Of a stretch of DNA of 64,000 nt, positions 22,501 to 33,142 are shown one piece after another. Made by a program: the position numbers and the translations under genes. The notes under the pieces are model-generated. The model was not told the origin of the DNA. It saw only the letters and a list, made by a program, of their open reading frames with translations, and did no database searches. Every line of letters starts with the position of its first letter. Positions within the stretch are counted from its first letter, which is position 1. The stretch comes from Aristolochia californica (lineage: Eukaryota; Streptophyta; Magnoliopsida; Piperales; Aristolochiaceae), in the NCBI GenBank assembly GCA_029961685.1, contig JARWKL010000011.1, positions 2,172,501-2,236,500 on the forward strand. The letters run 5' to 3'.

Positions 22501-22620
22501 AAGACAATGAAGATGATTAAAAAGACGAGTATGAGGTAGAAAAACAAGAAGGAAAAGATGAATGTATGGAAGGAAACAAAAAAAACGTACAATTAGATAA
22601 CTATGAATCTAAATAACTTT
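19590..22620 (+). pseudogene. TNP2-type CACTA transposase with DUF4216-like tail (copy II)
   Basis: Transposase_21/TNP2 signatures occur in order, in shifting frames: LLKEAFPHGEPFPRIFYEAK and LGFHYEKIHGCKNDFILFWK (19890-20030), YPQCHEPRY, LRPRIQQLFTS, then CLGLVSDGLNSFGNTSTSY (20295-20350) and MSLLILWAKSPGNDI. Next come SGWITKGKLACPT and KHGRKECYMGRQFILPVDNK (20614-20745), and LRHNLDVMHIEK (about 20950). The DUF4216-like part reads ANHRTQNSDIIIKGSYKDN and DYYGVVTDIIQF (21590-21690), EPFTLAFQVKQVCFMDDPKN (about 21790) and an acidic tail after the solo LTR. Stops and frameshifts throughout make it non-functional. The intact protein would bind and cut the element ends. Confidence 0.88.
22006..22447. 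mobile_element. Solo LTR in CACTA copy II (22011-22442) with flanking TSD
   Basis: Begins TGTTGGAAGATGGGCC and ends AAAAATTCAACA, with TGTTG/CAACA inverted ends, 432 bp. Flanks are GCAAG (22006-22010) and ACAAG (22443-22447), a 5-bp TSD with one change. A TATA box (TATTATAAATAGG) lies near 22370, as expected in an LTR. The same LTR sits at the same site in copies IV and VI with perfect GCAAG duplications. No internal region remains. Confidence 0.88.
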
Positions 22621-22735
22621 TGGTAATCAACAATATTAATTTGAGTCAATGTCTTTAAATTAATGTCTTCCATGTCATTTTTACTAGTAGGATTAGTGAT
22701 ATTTGTATAAAATAATTTGTAGATCATCTTACCTC

Positions 22736-23520
22736 ATGCCTCCTCGCCCAGCTAGGCTACTAGTCTCCCATCTTGCACCATCCAAGGATACTGTGACGGG
22801 TTTGGAGATGCATGAAATTGAGCCACTTGAGGAGGACTATCAAATCCTATAGACCCAGCATATATAACTTTTGGTACAATATAGAAGCCTCCACATCTTC
22901 TCCATGCACTTCACTTCCATCCAAGTCCACATCAAGTCCATCCGAGTCTCTATTCATATCGTCGATTAGACAAGGACATGGCCCGTCAAATGGCTCCAAA
23001 GTGGACGACATCATGAGAGAGCTAGATATGAAGATCCATGTGGAGTTTAGGGATTCAAAGAGGAGAGCATCAAGGTTTTATGGTTCCTGCTTCACTCATT
23101 GGGTAGGCCATGTTCTTCTCAACCACACCGATGTGAGGGTTGAGAAGTTCAAGATCTACACTGATGATCAGTTATCAGCTGGATACATATTTATCGAGGT
23201 AAATATCCTAGATTCCTCAATTATAATTTTTTAACACGCTTGACATAGGCAAATAGGGGGGGGGGTGTCGTTCGGCGGCACTTTCCCTAAAGGACTGGCA
23301 GTGATTGTGTTACAATATATTTGAGGGAGTTAGGTTCCAAGTGACTGGAATTGTAAGATTTTTTCTTAGAAGTTTTAAAGTTTTTTTTATTTTTATAATG
23401 TTTAATTCTATTGCAGAGACATTTCCGTGTGAATGAGGAAAATTTTAGAAAACAAAGTGTTTGACATATCATGAGATCAAAGTCTTTTATCACATCTGAA
23501 AGGAGATTCAAGTATTTTTA
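22736..23520 (+). pseudogene. Second CACTA gene, TNPA/Transposase_24-like (copy II)
   Basis: Begins at ATG 22736 with MPPRPARLLVSHLAPSKDT, then shifts frame to a longer open stretch (22812-23234) reading SLFISSIRQGHGPSNGSKVD, MKIHVEFRDSKRRASRFYGS and FTHWVGHVLLNHTDVRVEKF. This pattern of a basic start, a Ser/Pro linker and a KIxVxF...R...G...H/N core recalls the second protein of plant CACTA elements (pfam plant transposase, Ptta/En/Spm). The match is by general form only. Position after TNP2 supports it. A probable intron acceptor (TATTGCAG) lies near 23417. Confidence 0.5.
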
Positions 23521-25690
23521 AATATTATTATTAATCTAACAAATTTACACCTATCTTGTCAAATTTATAGAGTGAAAATTGCTTTGAGATCTAGCAATTT
23601 AGGATCACCCATCAATGACAGCATTGATGGACTAAAGGATCCAAAGTACAGTAAGTACAAAAACACAAACGTTTTTACCTTTTACGTGCTTTATTCAATT
23701 CAATATGCATTTTTATAAGTGAGACTTGTTATTTTCATTAAGAAGACATGCAATGGATGGTGCGAGAGGAATAGGAGGTTGGTCAACCAATCAATGAGTC
23801 TAGCTCAGCCACCTATACCCAAGACACCTCAACCATCATCTTCTCACATGCATCTCGAGGATGAGCTACGCTAGACTTGGGCAACTTCTTCCTTCCTCCA
23901 ATTCACAAAATACTTAATCAAATCCTTGTAAAGTAGAATCTTCATTTTTAATATCAAAATTTAGTTAAATCAATGATAAAATCTAAATAACAACAATAGT
24001 GAAACGCAAATTTATAATGGTTCACAACTAAAAATTCAGTTGTAAATCCACTCTTAAAGTGTTTTCATCATTTTCAAGTTTAATTTACTAAGTCAAATTG
24101 TCGAATGACACTTACAACATATAGGCGACAAATACCAAATTGCAACTTCTTGGCTACACAAAAGCCAACTTTTAACAACAAACACAACTATAATGCCTAC
24201 TAATGATAACTCATCATGGAAACAAATGTCTATCACCTAGTAATTACACAACTCATGACAACCAGCCTCACACTTTAGCAATAGTTATTACGATGATTAT
24301 GATGTGGGTTTTAGACTTGGTTACACAAATCTTAGTCACAGAACAATGTAACGACTATTTGTTTAACAAAGCACAATCAATTCTCTCAAATAGGTAAATT
24401 TTAATGATAAAGAATCAAAATATTACATCTGAGTCCTAATCATGTGCCTTTTGAAGTGAGCAACGGCTCATTTCAATACCAATGGTCTTGATTTGAAAAT
24501 AAAAGGCCCTTATGAAATCAAAGATATTGATTTGAAAATAAATTAGTCACTTGTAAAACAACTCAATGGAGGAGCATATTTAAAAAATTAATCACACAAA
24601 TGATAATTGAACTCCAATATATGATATGAAACTAAATGTGCATGAGTTCAACAAGAAATTTCTTAGTAAAATCAAGAATTTAAATATAAAATACTAGTTG
24701 TATGAAACTTTTTGAAAGCCATAGATGATGAGCTTCTTAATCTCAAGTTCGATTTTCACATATTATTTCAAAGTCAAAGAGTAATTGGAAAAGATCATGG
24801 TTCACTATAGAAAAAATTCTTAAATAGGATAGATCTCATTTTTCCCAAAAAAGAATCATTGAGCTAGCTAGGAAAGAGAAATTTTGTACTTTGAAATATT
24901 TTTTTTTTTAAATTCAAATTAATATAAAAAATTATTGATTTGAGCTATTGATCACAATGTTAGGCCATTGATAAATTTTGTAGACACATCTTGGCTGAAC
25001 CAAAACTTGAAATCTTCTTTTACAAATTTCCGATTGTTACCGGTCGAATGGTTCTAGTAACATTCGAATGCCTTCTTCCAAGAACTCTTTTGTTTGAGCC
25101 ATCGTTCTGATGGTTCTTCTTTTTAGCAACTTCTCGTTTGCCTAACCATTAGAATGCATGGCCTTTAGTAGTTTGTTGTTTGCTTAACCATTCAAAAGTT
25201 GAGATGTGGACCATTTGAATGGGGATTTCCGAACCAACTAAAGCTTGTAACGATATCTAAACTCTTATTCATGGCATATCTATGTAATAGTTAATATTTG
25301 AATTCATATTACTTAATTGTATCTCGTTATTATTTTTAAAATAATTTAACAATTTTTTTGTCAATAACTAAGATTTATTTAAACCTAATTATTAACTTTG
25401 ATTGAATCTACTAACTCTACTTAAATTACAATTTTAGTGGATCATATTTGATATCTCAAAGTATCATATATAATTTTATTAAATTATTTATGTCGTAATA
25501 AAATTGTAGGGGATGTGGGTGATTGTCATGATTATTTAAATTTTAAAATATTAAAAAATAAAATTTTAAAGGGGATGAGTAATTTTTTAACATTTTCTAA
25601 GAAATATAGATTATGTTAAAGTCAGTTCCCACATCAACCTTAGGTAGGGTATGGTATCACTCTTTGTTTAGTAAGAATAAATAACAGCTC
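23521..25690 (+). other. CACTA copy II, AT-rich 3' region
   Basis: No gene seen. The sequence is closely matched at 39340-41618 (copy IV) and 59221-61420 (copy VI). Near 25150-25240 this copy lacks three segments that copy VI keeps, and short repeats flank the missing pieces. Remnants of coding text around 23750-23880 (AQPPIPKTPQPSSSH) may belong to the second transposon gene. Confidence 0.6.
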
Positions 25691-26130
25691 CTAAAACTAT
25701 AGTTTATTTATTTCTTTATGGATCCTTCCGGAAGAAGACCACCAGTCTGATCCTTCAAATAGACTCCATCTTCAATGTTGACATAGGAAATGTAAACATT
25801 ATCTCTATTTATGAGTTGATCTCATGTGATTGTTACATTGCATTGAGTGATAAATGAAGCGGTGACATGTAAACCTTCCATTCTCACTCATGACATAACA
25901 AAAATGATATTTCATATATTCAATGTTTTCCCTGTTTATGTGTGACATCAACATATGTCAGTACATGAGGCTCAGATGGAACGAGATCAGAACTTCATAA
26001 GAACAAAGATCAAGCACAGGAATTCCGATAATGGAGAAGTCGACTTCAAGGTGAAGGACGCAAGTATCTGTAGATGCCCAAGATGATGTTGGTGATAGCC
26101 AGCCGTTAATGAAATTATCACCCACGGATT
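25691..26130 (-). other. Module E1, truncated
   Basis: Matches 42721-43150 and 61420-61820. It contains GATCCTTCCGGAAGAAGACC at 25721 and ends inside the minus-strand DUF247-like sequence (only the ISLTAG end remains), where minisatellite A3 begins directly after GGATTGCCGA. The junction is therefore a breakpoint within the fragment. No complete gene is present. Confidence 0.6.
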
Positions 26131-26529
26131 GCCGAACCCGAACTACAAACCTAAAATCTGAACCCAAACTAAAAGCCTAAATCCCGAACCCCGAAAAATA
26201 AACCCAAAACCGAACCCGAACAATAAACCCAAAACCAAACCCGAACTATAACCCCAACCTGAACTTGAACAATAAATCTAAAACCAGAACTCGGACTAAA
26301 AACCTAAAATCTGAACCCGAACTATAAACCTAAAATATGAACCGAAACTATAAACTAAAAACCCGAACTTGAAATTAAAACCTAAAACCCGAACCCGAAC
26401 TTAAAACATTTAACCCAAACCCGAACGCTAAACAAAAAACCCGAACTATAAACCAAAAACCCAAACTATAAACCAAAACCCGGAACTTCAACCTAAAACC
26501 CAAACTATAAACCAAAAACCCAAACTATA
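26131..26529. repeat. Minisatellite array A3
   Basis: About 400 bp of AAACCCGAACC-type units, same strand as A1 and A2. The left edge abuts module E1, and the right edge abuts the GAGTGCCTTTTAATGG spacer that elsewhere lies between module C and the CACTA copies. Confidence 0.85.
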
Positions 26530-29500
26530 AATGAGTGCCTTTTAATGGAAGGTTGCAATTTATTAGCAATTGAAATCTTTTAACGTCTCCATTTTTCATA
26601 TACAGATTTCATCGATACCATAATTCCAAATATGAACATTCAATCTTCATCTTTATGAACATAGCTAAATCTTAATATGGAGCAAAGAGAGAAGCGGGAG
26701 GTCTCCCCTTTCCATCGGCCCATTAGGAGAGGATCTCTTTGTTCGATAGAGAGGAAATGAAGGGGGGTGTGGCTTTATGGTGTTTGGTGACCACCAAAGA
26801 AATATAAGTCCTCAATAACCTAACGATTGCATTTTTAAAAGATGAAAAACTTTTAAAATAGATGGTATTATAGTAAAAATATTTATGGCTTTATGGTGTT
26901 GGGCACACTCAATAGAATTAATTTTACGAGGTTTCCATTGATGGCAACCAAAAAGCATGAAGATCAATCAAAAGGTAACTTCTTCTAATGGAAATTTAGT
27001 TAAAAAATATTTTTTTTACTATTTGTTATCATTTGGTGGCACAAATGGTCCCTCATGGAGAAATAACCTGACTACAATCTCATTAGAGCCCCTTCAGGTT
27101 GTTTCCTAGGAAACGTTAAAAACCCCTAATATAAATAGGGAACCGAGCTTGGACTCAAGTCTAGCCACAATTGGCCGCACCCAACCCTAGTATTGAAGTT
27201 CGACCCCTTACCCTAAAGTACTTACAGTAATATTTTTGAACCCTAAACCCTAAAAAAATGTTAAAAAACCTGAACTTTGAAGCCTACACCTTAAAGCCCA
27301 AACTATAAGGCCATATATGTTGTTTACTTGTTTTTACTTTGTTTATGATTTATTATAACATTTTTACCTTCACTTGTGTATATTATCCGTTATATCTTGA
27401 TATATTAAAGTGTTATGGAATGGTGTCCGTGTGGCGAGGAAATAATTTTCCATCATGAAGGAGGGAGGATCTGATGGAATATTGTTTATGTGCGGCAAGA
27501 AGAATTACAACAGTGTCAATTTTTCTTTTATTGCATTGATTACTAGGTTGGGTGGTTGAAGAAAGAGTCGTAGGACTTAAGTTTGACAGAGTCTAATTCT
27601 AACAATAATATGAATAACAATTCAAAAAATAAGACAAGCATATAAAGAGCATAATAATTTGTATGAACAAAACAAGAAAATAATACAAATTTAATTTTTT
27701 GAAAAATGAAACAAATACAAAGCGTGATATGAAACAAATGCTTAGTCAATTCCAAATATAATACTCAACAAATAATTCAACGAAAACCAAACTACACAAT
27801 AAGTAATAATTCATAAGATTATTCAAAATATGTAAAATGTTTAGTCAAACTTTAGCTTAGATAGTTGGGGAATTACAATAAAAAAGTCATGCTGGTGTAA
27901 GAAGATAGGGTTCATTAGACGCGTCCTAAATCTCACCATCTTTATATTTATCAATATGAATTTTTTTTTGTCCTAGATGGCGATATAGATTCATGAACTC
28001 AAGTGAACAATGAAGTTGGATGAGAGCCCCAGTGTGAGACCTCTCCCATCTAGAACTTGGGGTCTTAAAGTAAAGTCTTCTTTCATATATGAGGTTGTTA
28101 TTGATGGCTACTTTGTGTAAATGATATATTGGTGTTTAGGATAAAATGGATAAGAGGTAGATGACGATTGTTTGCAACAAACCCTTGAATGAAGAATTTA
28201 ATGATGGGTGATGGCTTTTGTTGGTAGGTGTAAACCAAATCTTTTATAGGATCAGATAATAAGATGTGTTGTTCATACAAAGTGTGTGCTAACAAAGTTT
28301 TTTGGAATGTATGCCAAATAAGGGACCACTTGTATGTCAATGGGATGTTTTAAAGTTATAGCTGATGGACATTTCATGGGGGAAAACTCAATACCCATGA
28401 GGAAACTCATCAAAGGCATTATGGTACAGCTCGGGCTGATCATCAAACAGGAGGTGAATGTTGGTATACATAGTGGTATCCATGATCTCACCCAAAATGT
28501 ACAAGCTGGACAAATCTTTCTCAATGGCTATCAACCAAGGTCTAGTGGTCATGCTGAAGTCTTTGGACGTAGTCCAAGTGGGCTTGACAAATTTACTCGT
28601 TTTTTATCCTAGTTATATGAAATTCTTCAAGTTAAAGTTTCTTATCCGTTTACCTTATATCAAAACATCTTCCATCATGAGAAATAAAGCATTGGATAAC
28701 ATACTATCTCTACTGAAAGAAGCATTTCCTCATGGTGAGCCACTACCTCATATCTATTATGAGGTTAAAACCTTTTTGCTTGAGTTGGGATTCCATTTTG
28801 AGAAGATACATGCTTGTAAAAATGATTTTATTTTGTTTTGGAAGGAATATGAAAAGATAGAAGTATCCACAGTGTTATGACCCGAGATACATATGGTCAA
28901 ATAAAAAATTGAAGCAAGACCCACAGAAAGTCTTACGCTATTTCTTAGACCACGATTTCGACAATTGTTTACATCAAATATTACAACTAAGGACATGAGG
29001 TGCCATGCCGAGAACACATTGGAAGACATGGATACGTTGAGACATCCGCCAAATTCCAAAGAGCACCTATGGTTAGTTGAAGATTCACAAAAATGTATGC
29101 CTAGGTCTTGTAAGTGATGTTTTTAGCCTATTCGGAAATATGAGTACATCATATAGCATATGGCATGTGGTGTTGATGTCATATAATCTGCCACCATGGA
29201 AATGTATGAAAGATCATTATTATAAAATGAGCTTACTAATTCTATGGCCCAAGTCTCCAGGCAAAAATACTGATGTTTATTTATGTCCTTTGGTGGATGA
29301 GTTGAAAGAGTTATGAGAAGAAAGACTGCAAACTTATGATACATATATAAGAGAGGTATATACAATGCATGATGTACATTTTTGAACCATAAATAATTTT
29401 CTATCACACAGGTTAGATTCTGGTTGGAGCACTAAGGGGAAATTGGCATGCCCAACGTGTATGAGTCAAACACACTCAATGCAATTGAAACAAGGAAGAA

Positions 29501-29697
29501 AAGAATGTTATATGGGCCGTCAGCATTTTTCATATATGGACAATAAGTTGCGAAGGGATAAGAAATTTGATGGTAATCTGGAGCTTCAACCCCCCTCCCC
29601 CAGGTTCATTATTTGGACGTGACATTGAGAGAGAATTGCATGAGCTCCCCTATGTATTGTATGACAAAACACATGCCAATAGGAAAAGGAAATGATC
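26530..29697 (+). mobile_element. CACTA copy III (alpha), 3'-truncated
   Basis: Starts with the shared spacer, then the TTTTCATATACAGATTTC block, a TATAAATAGGG box (27130) and the transposase leader. It lacks about 400 bp of the 5' non-coding region seen in copy I (join near 27970) and stops after the GPLIGKGND-like coding position at 29697, where unrelated sequence begins. Variants group it with I and V. Confidence 0.75.
28400..29697 (+). pseudogene. TNP2-type CACTA transposase, N-terminal and core part (copy III)
   Basis: Readable in several frames: HSGIHDLTQNVQAGQIFLNG, FGRSPSGLDKFTRFLS (28470-28610), FFKLKFLIRLPYIKTSSIM, LLKEAFPHGEPLPHIYYEVK, HFEKIHACKNDFILFWKEYE (28710-28855), CLGLVSDVFSLFGNMSTSYS (29098-29160) and MSLLILWPKSPGKNTDVYL. 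It ends with GWSTKGKLACPTCMSQTHSM and the QLKQGRKECYMGRQ block near 29420-29530. It is truncated before the LRHNLDVMHIEK and DUF4216-like parts. Numerous frameshifts make it a pseudogene. This copy keeps CMSQTHSM with both cysteines of the ACPxC motif, which copy II has lost. Confidence 0.85.
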
Positions 29698-30011
29698 CCT
29701 GATCCAAGGTGATTTTCTCCTATGACTCAGTATTTGACACTTGAAGAACAGGTAGTCAACTATTATGCAGCTAAAAGGCTTCTGAAAATTCAAATGAAGA
29801 TGAAGTTTTCTTTGGTAATGCGCCCCAATTCATTTGAACTTTATTTGTTTCAGCTTTCCTATTGTTATGTGCTTTAAAAGTGACCTTCGATATTTCTGTA
29901 TTTCAGATCTGTTTCAATTTATAACTCAACATATTTACAGGTGACACCTTTTCAATCTGTATTTCTTATCTGCAACTGACCATTTATACGATTTTCTCTC
30001 CCCATTCAAGA
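29698..30011 (+). other. Unique filler with exon-like segment
   Basis: Sequence found nowhere else in the window, joining CACTA copy III to module C2. The plus strand from 29724 reads MTQYLTLEEQVVNYYAAKRL and LKIQMKMKFSL, followed by GGTAATGCG that could be a splice donor at about 29815. Pyrimidine-rich tracts ending in CAG or ACAG occur at 29860 and 29940. It looks like part of a host gene exon, but I cannot name the protein. Confidence 0.3.
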
Positions 30012-31557
30012 TTGGATAGAGCTACAGGTAGCTTCGTTTGGTTTTGGCCAGCGTAGGTCTTTTTGTCCTTCTCCCCTTTGTAATAAAGTATCCAACTTCT
30101 TGCCCTCCAAGGCATTCAAATCCTTCTGAACTAATTTTAGCAAGTCCATTCAACAGAGATTCGCCGACTGAGTTAACCGTGGAGTTGTCTCTGAGACGCC
30201 CCTTGATACATCTGGCTCCTCGCCCAGCTGCCTTAATAGCTCTAATCTGGAACATAAGAGCTGTTGATGTATTAAACTTCCGTAGCTATTCGATTATCGG
30301 TGTTATTTAAATAGAGGGGCTGCTGTGAAGTAGAAATTAAATGCACAAGTGCTAGTCTTCCACGGAAAGAGAACGTGCAGATTTCACTTTGAAGAGAAAA
30401 TAAGTGAAGCTTTCACTAATGTCAGTGACTCAGCCAGTGAAATGACCGGTCAAGCATCCGGTACAACCGCCGGTTAAATAGAAAATGATGAAATTTTTAA
30501 AATAAAAAAGTTATCGATCATCTGTGGAAGTAATGCATCTTCTGAATTGAAGTGAGCTCTATCGTCGATTCCGTTGAGACCATGAGGTTGTCGTTCCCAA
30601 ACCTTGCTTCCGGAGCAGCAGCAAGGAGATGATCCACAGGAACGTGATCGGGAAGCATACATCTGGCTGGGCCAGAGCCGTTAAAAAACTGCATGGTTTA
30701 GCGGAGTCGGCGGGGACACAGGCGAGTATTTCTAGAAATGAGCGTCACTGGTTTCAGTATCTTCTTCCAACGTTCCTGTAACCTCAGTCTCACTGAGCGC
30801 CTGTATACTTCTCTTTGCGGTACTTTCTTCTGCACCAAATCGGGTGATCCCATTTGGTGATCCCAGGCTTGGCATCAAGGTCCCATGTTCTCACAGCAAC
30901 CTATAGCGAGGCCTCCAAAACATATCCAAAAAGAGGGGTCCAAAACGAAGGGAAGAATGGATTTTATAGCACTGGTTTCAGCAAAGAGAGAGATTGTGTG
31001 CCTGGAAGCGAAAAAGTTACCCATCTCAAATGACGAAGCAAGAGAAAAAAAAATGATTAAACTTCAAACGTTTTGAATGCAGAAAAGAATGTAAAGAATT
31101 AAATTTGGTAGATTTAGGCAGTAAAACAATACCCGACTCTTCTTCTGGTTTGAGGATTTCTTGATCTGGTTGAAGGTTCAAAGTACACATTGGGCGTCCC
31201 TGAACCTCCTCGTTTTCTGTTGAGTTTTTGGAGACTATAACGAAGAACAAAAAGAATCATAAGATTGTGTAAACAAAAAACTGCAAGAAACAAAAACGGT
31301 CAAAAATAAAAAAAATCATGGAAGAAAGGAAGAAATTTACCAGACATCGCTATGCATTGGAAAAGAAAACGCTTGCGCAGGAACCTTGCGATGGACATAG
31401 AAGAGAAACAAAGTTCAGGTATTTATAACAGATGAAGAGGCACTGATTTCTGGCTCATTAATTTACATAAAATCGCTTAGTATTTTGAAGATTTCATCCA
31501 GAATCACCCGCATGATATTTACATAAATGAGCGCCTTTAATGGAAGGTTGCAATTTA
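30012..31557 (-). pseudogene. Module C2: captured gene fragment
   Basis: Second copy of the minus-strand gene. The TATA box is at 31427-31420. The ATG-linked first segment reads MSIARFLRKRFLFQCIAMSG with no stop, unlike C1. Exon 2 spans 31234-31133 and reads SKNSTENEEVQGRPMCTLNL. Downstream, the minus strand keeps QALSETEVTGTLEEDTET in one frame where C1 and C3 have a frameshift. The GSKVWERQPHG block is at 30560-30640. The block at 30255-30022 reads IRAIKAAGRGARCIKGRL and SEGFECLGGQEVGYF. Between the last two blocks lies AT-rich DNA shared by all copies. Function unknown; no start-to-stop reading frame can be assembled with confidence. Confidence 0.55.
31420..31427 (-). promoter_or_regulatory. 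TATA box of module C2 gene
   Basis: TATAAATA on the minus strand, same spacing to the gene start as in C1, C3 and C4. Confidence 0.5.
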
Positions 31558-31566
31558 TTAGCAATT
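31558..31566 (+). repeat. 9-bp target-site duplication TTAGCAATT (left)
   Basis: Directly precedes the GGGAAGTTCCC end of the MULE and is repeated at 33134-33142. The uninterrupted site is TTATTAGCAATTGAATTC, seen at about 17416-17433. Confidence 0.95.
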
Positions 31567-31874
31567 GGGAAGTTCCCTTAAACACCCATTTAAAATAAAA
31601 TATTTTCAAAAATACCGACGTCATCAAAATATTTCTAAAATTACCCAACTTTGACCGGTCAAATGCCTATGTGTAGTCAAAAGCGACACGTAAGCTCTGA
31701 CTGCTTATGTGTCACCACATCATCAGTGCAGTAAACATAGATCGACATATCGTTTGACATGTCATTATTTTACCACATAAACTGCCACATCATTAAATAA
31801 AAAATTAAATAATCCTCACCATATTCCACCGCATTGTTTTTCAAAATAAGTTATTTTAAATGCCTTATGTGTCC

Positions 31875-32290
31875 CCTCTCATCTTTCTCCTCTCCTCTCC
31901 TCTCGCCCTCTCGCCGCCACTTGGCCTCGGCCTCCTCTCCTCTCCACTCCTCTCGCCCTCTCGCCGCCGCTTGGCCTCGGCCTCCTCTCCTCCCCTCTCA
32001 CCCCCTCTCCTCTCACCCTCTTGCCACCACTCGGCCTCGGCCTCTTCTGGCCTTGCCCTCTCTCCTCTCGCTGGCTTGGCCTCGACTCCTCTCCTCTCCT
32101 CTTTCCCCCTCTCCTCTCGCCCTCTCACCGTCGCTCGGCCTCGGCCTCCTCTGGCCTCACCCTCTCTCCTCTCGCTGTCGTCGCTCAGCCTCAGCCTCCT
32201 CTCCTCTCCTCTCCTCCCCCCCTCTTGCAGTGCCTGCTGCCGCCGCTCCCCACCGCTCGGCCTCAGACCTCGCCCTCGACGCCCCCTCTC
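31875..32290. repeat. Pyrimidine-rich minisatellite inside the MULE
   Basis: Repeats of a roughly 50-60 bp unit made of CTCTCGCCCTCTCGCCGCC and CTTGGCCTCGGCCTCCTCTC. The plus strand is almost only C and T with GCC/GGCC islands. ORFs in all three frames (for example 31834-32304) translate into Ser, Pro, Ala and Leu-rich repeats because the unit lacks stops; they are not evidence for a protein. It may descend from a captured exon or CpG-rich sequence. Confidence 0.75.
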
Positions 32291-32309
32291 AATTAAAAAA
32301 TTAAAAAAT

Positions 32310-32700
32310 ATTTTAAATCGATAATAAAATATGTTAAATTAGTAAGAGTAAGATTTTTAATTAATTATATATTTATTTTATTTTTAATTATTTTAAATAT
32401 TAGGTAATAATAAATTTAAAAAAACTTATTGATAAATTTGATTTTTAAATTCAAAACTAAAATTTTCAAAAACTTTTATTAAAATAATTTTTAAATCGAT
32501 AATAAAAAGGTGTTAAAATGGTCAGAGTGAGATTTTTTTATAACTTATTATTTTAAATATAAGGTAATAAAAAGTGTACCGGTACATTTATTTTTTAAAT
32601 TCAAGTAAAATTTTCTTATTTTTTAATTAATAAATATTTTTAATTGATAATAAAAGGTGTTGTAAGATTTTTAATTAACTAATATATATTTTTAATAATT
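32310..32700. repeat. AT-rich tandem repeat inside the MULE
   Basis: Three diverged units of about 150-180 bp starting near 32310, 32489 and 32640, each with TTTTAA(A/T)TCGATAATAAAA or a close variant and a following (G)TGTTAAA or GTGTTG. No gene. Confidence 0.6.
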
Positions 32701-33133
32701 TATTATTTTGTAAATAATGTGATAAAAATTATACAAATAAATTGTATTTTTAAACTCTAAAATAATTTTTAGGCTTCGAGACATAAAATTTATTACTTTT
32801 CCAAAAGATAAATGTCAAATATTGTATATATTAGGTAATAAAAAATGTATCTGATTTTTTTTTATTTAAAAAAAATATTCAATTTTTTATTTAATGACGT
32901 GGCAGTTTATGTGGCAGATGACGTGGTAAAATAATGACGTGTCAGACGACGTGTCGATCTATGTTTTATGTACTGATGATGTGGTGACACATAAGCAGTC
33001 AGAGCTAACGTGTCGCTTTTGACTGCACACATAGGCATTTGACCGGTCAAAGTTGGGTAGTTTTAGAAATATTTTGATGACGTCGGTATTTTTGAAATTT
33101 TTTATTTTAAATGGGTATTTAAGGGAAATTCCC

Positions 33134-33142
33134 TTAGCAATT
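33134..33142 (+). repeat. 9-bp target-site duplication TTAGCAATT (right)
   Basis: Partner of 31558-31566, directly after the CCC end of the MULE and followed by GAATTC of the original site. Confidence 0.95.

Larger units (their letters stand above)
17490..25690 (+). mobile_element. CACTA copy II (beta), full-length type
   Basis: One of the two longest copies (with IV). Order: 5' non-coding region with CATAAATAGGG (about 17972), TNP2 transposase remnants (19590-22010), a solo LTR (22011-22442), an acidic tail, a TNPA-like second gene (22736 on), then about 2 kb of AT-rich 3' sequence. Variants such as GATTATCAAACGAGAGG in the transposase leader group it with IV and VI. No CACTA-type terminal repeat was found at either end, so its limits are set by homology with the other copies. 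Confidence 0.75.
31567..33133. mobile_element. Non-autonomous Mutator-like element (MULE), 1567 bp
   Basis: Long terminal inverted repeats of about 245-255 bp (31567-31810 and 32877-33133), starting GGGAA(G/T)TTCCCTTAAA and visibly very similar over their whole length, flanked by the 9-bp duplication TTAGCAATT. Long TIRs and a 9-bp TSD are the Mutator hallmark. There is no transposase; the inside is a GC-rich pyrimidine minisatellite (31875-32290) followed by AT-rich triplicated sequence (32310-32700). It inserted into the spacer between module C2 and CACTA copy IV, so it is younger than that composite. Confidence 0.92.

Noticed and set aside
31834..32324. Several overlapping ORFs in all frames in the MULE core
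   Set aside because: C/T-rich minisatellite with no stop codons in any frame; Ser/Pro/Leu repeats are expected from the composition.
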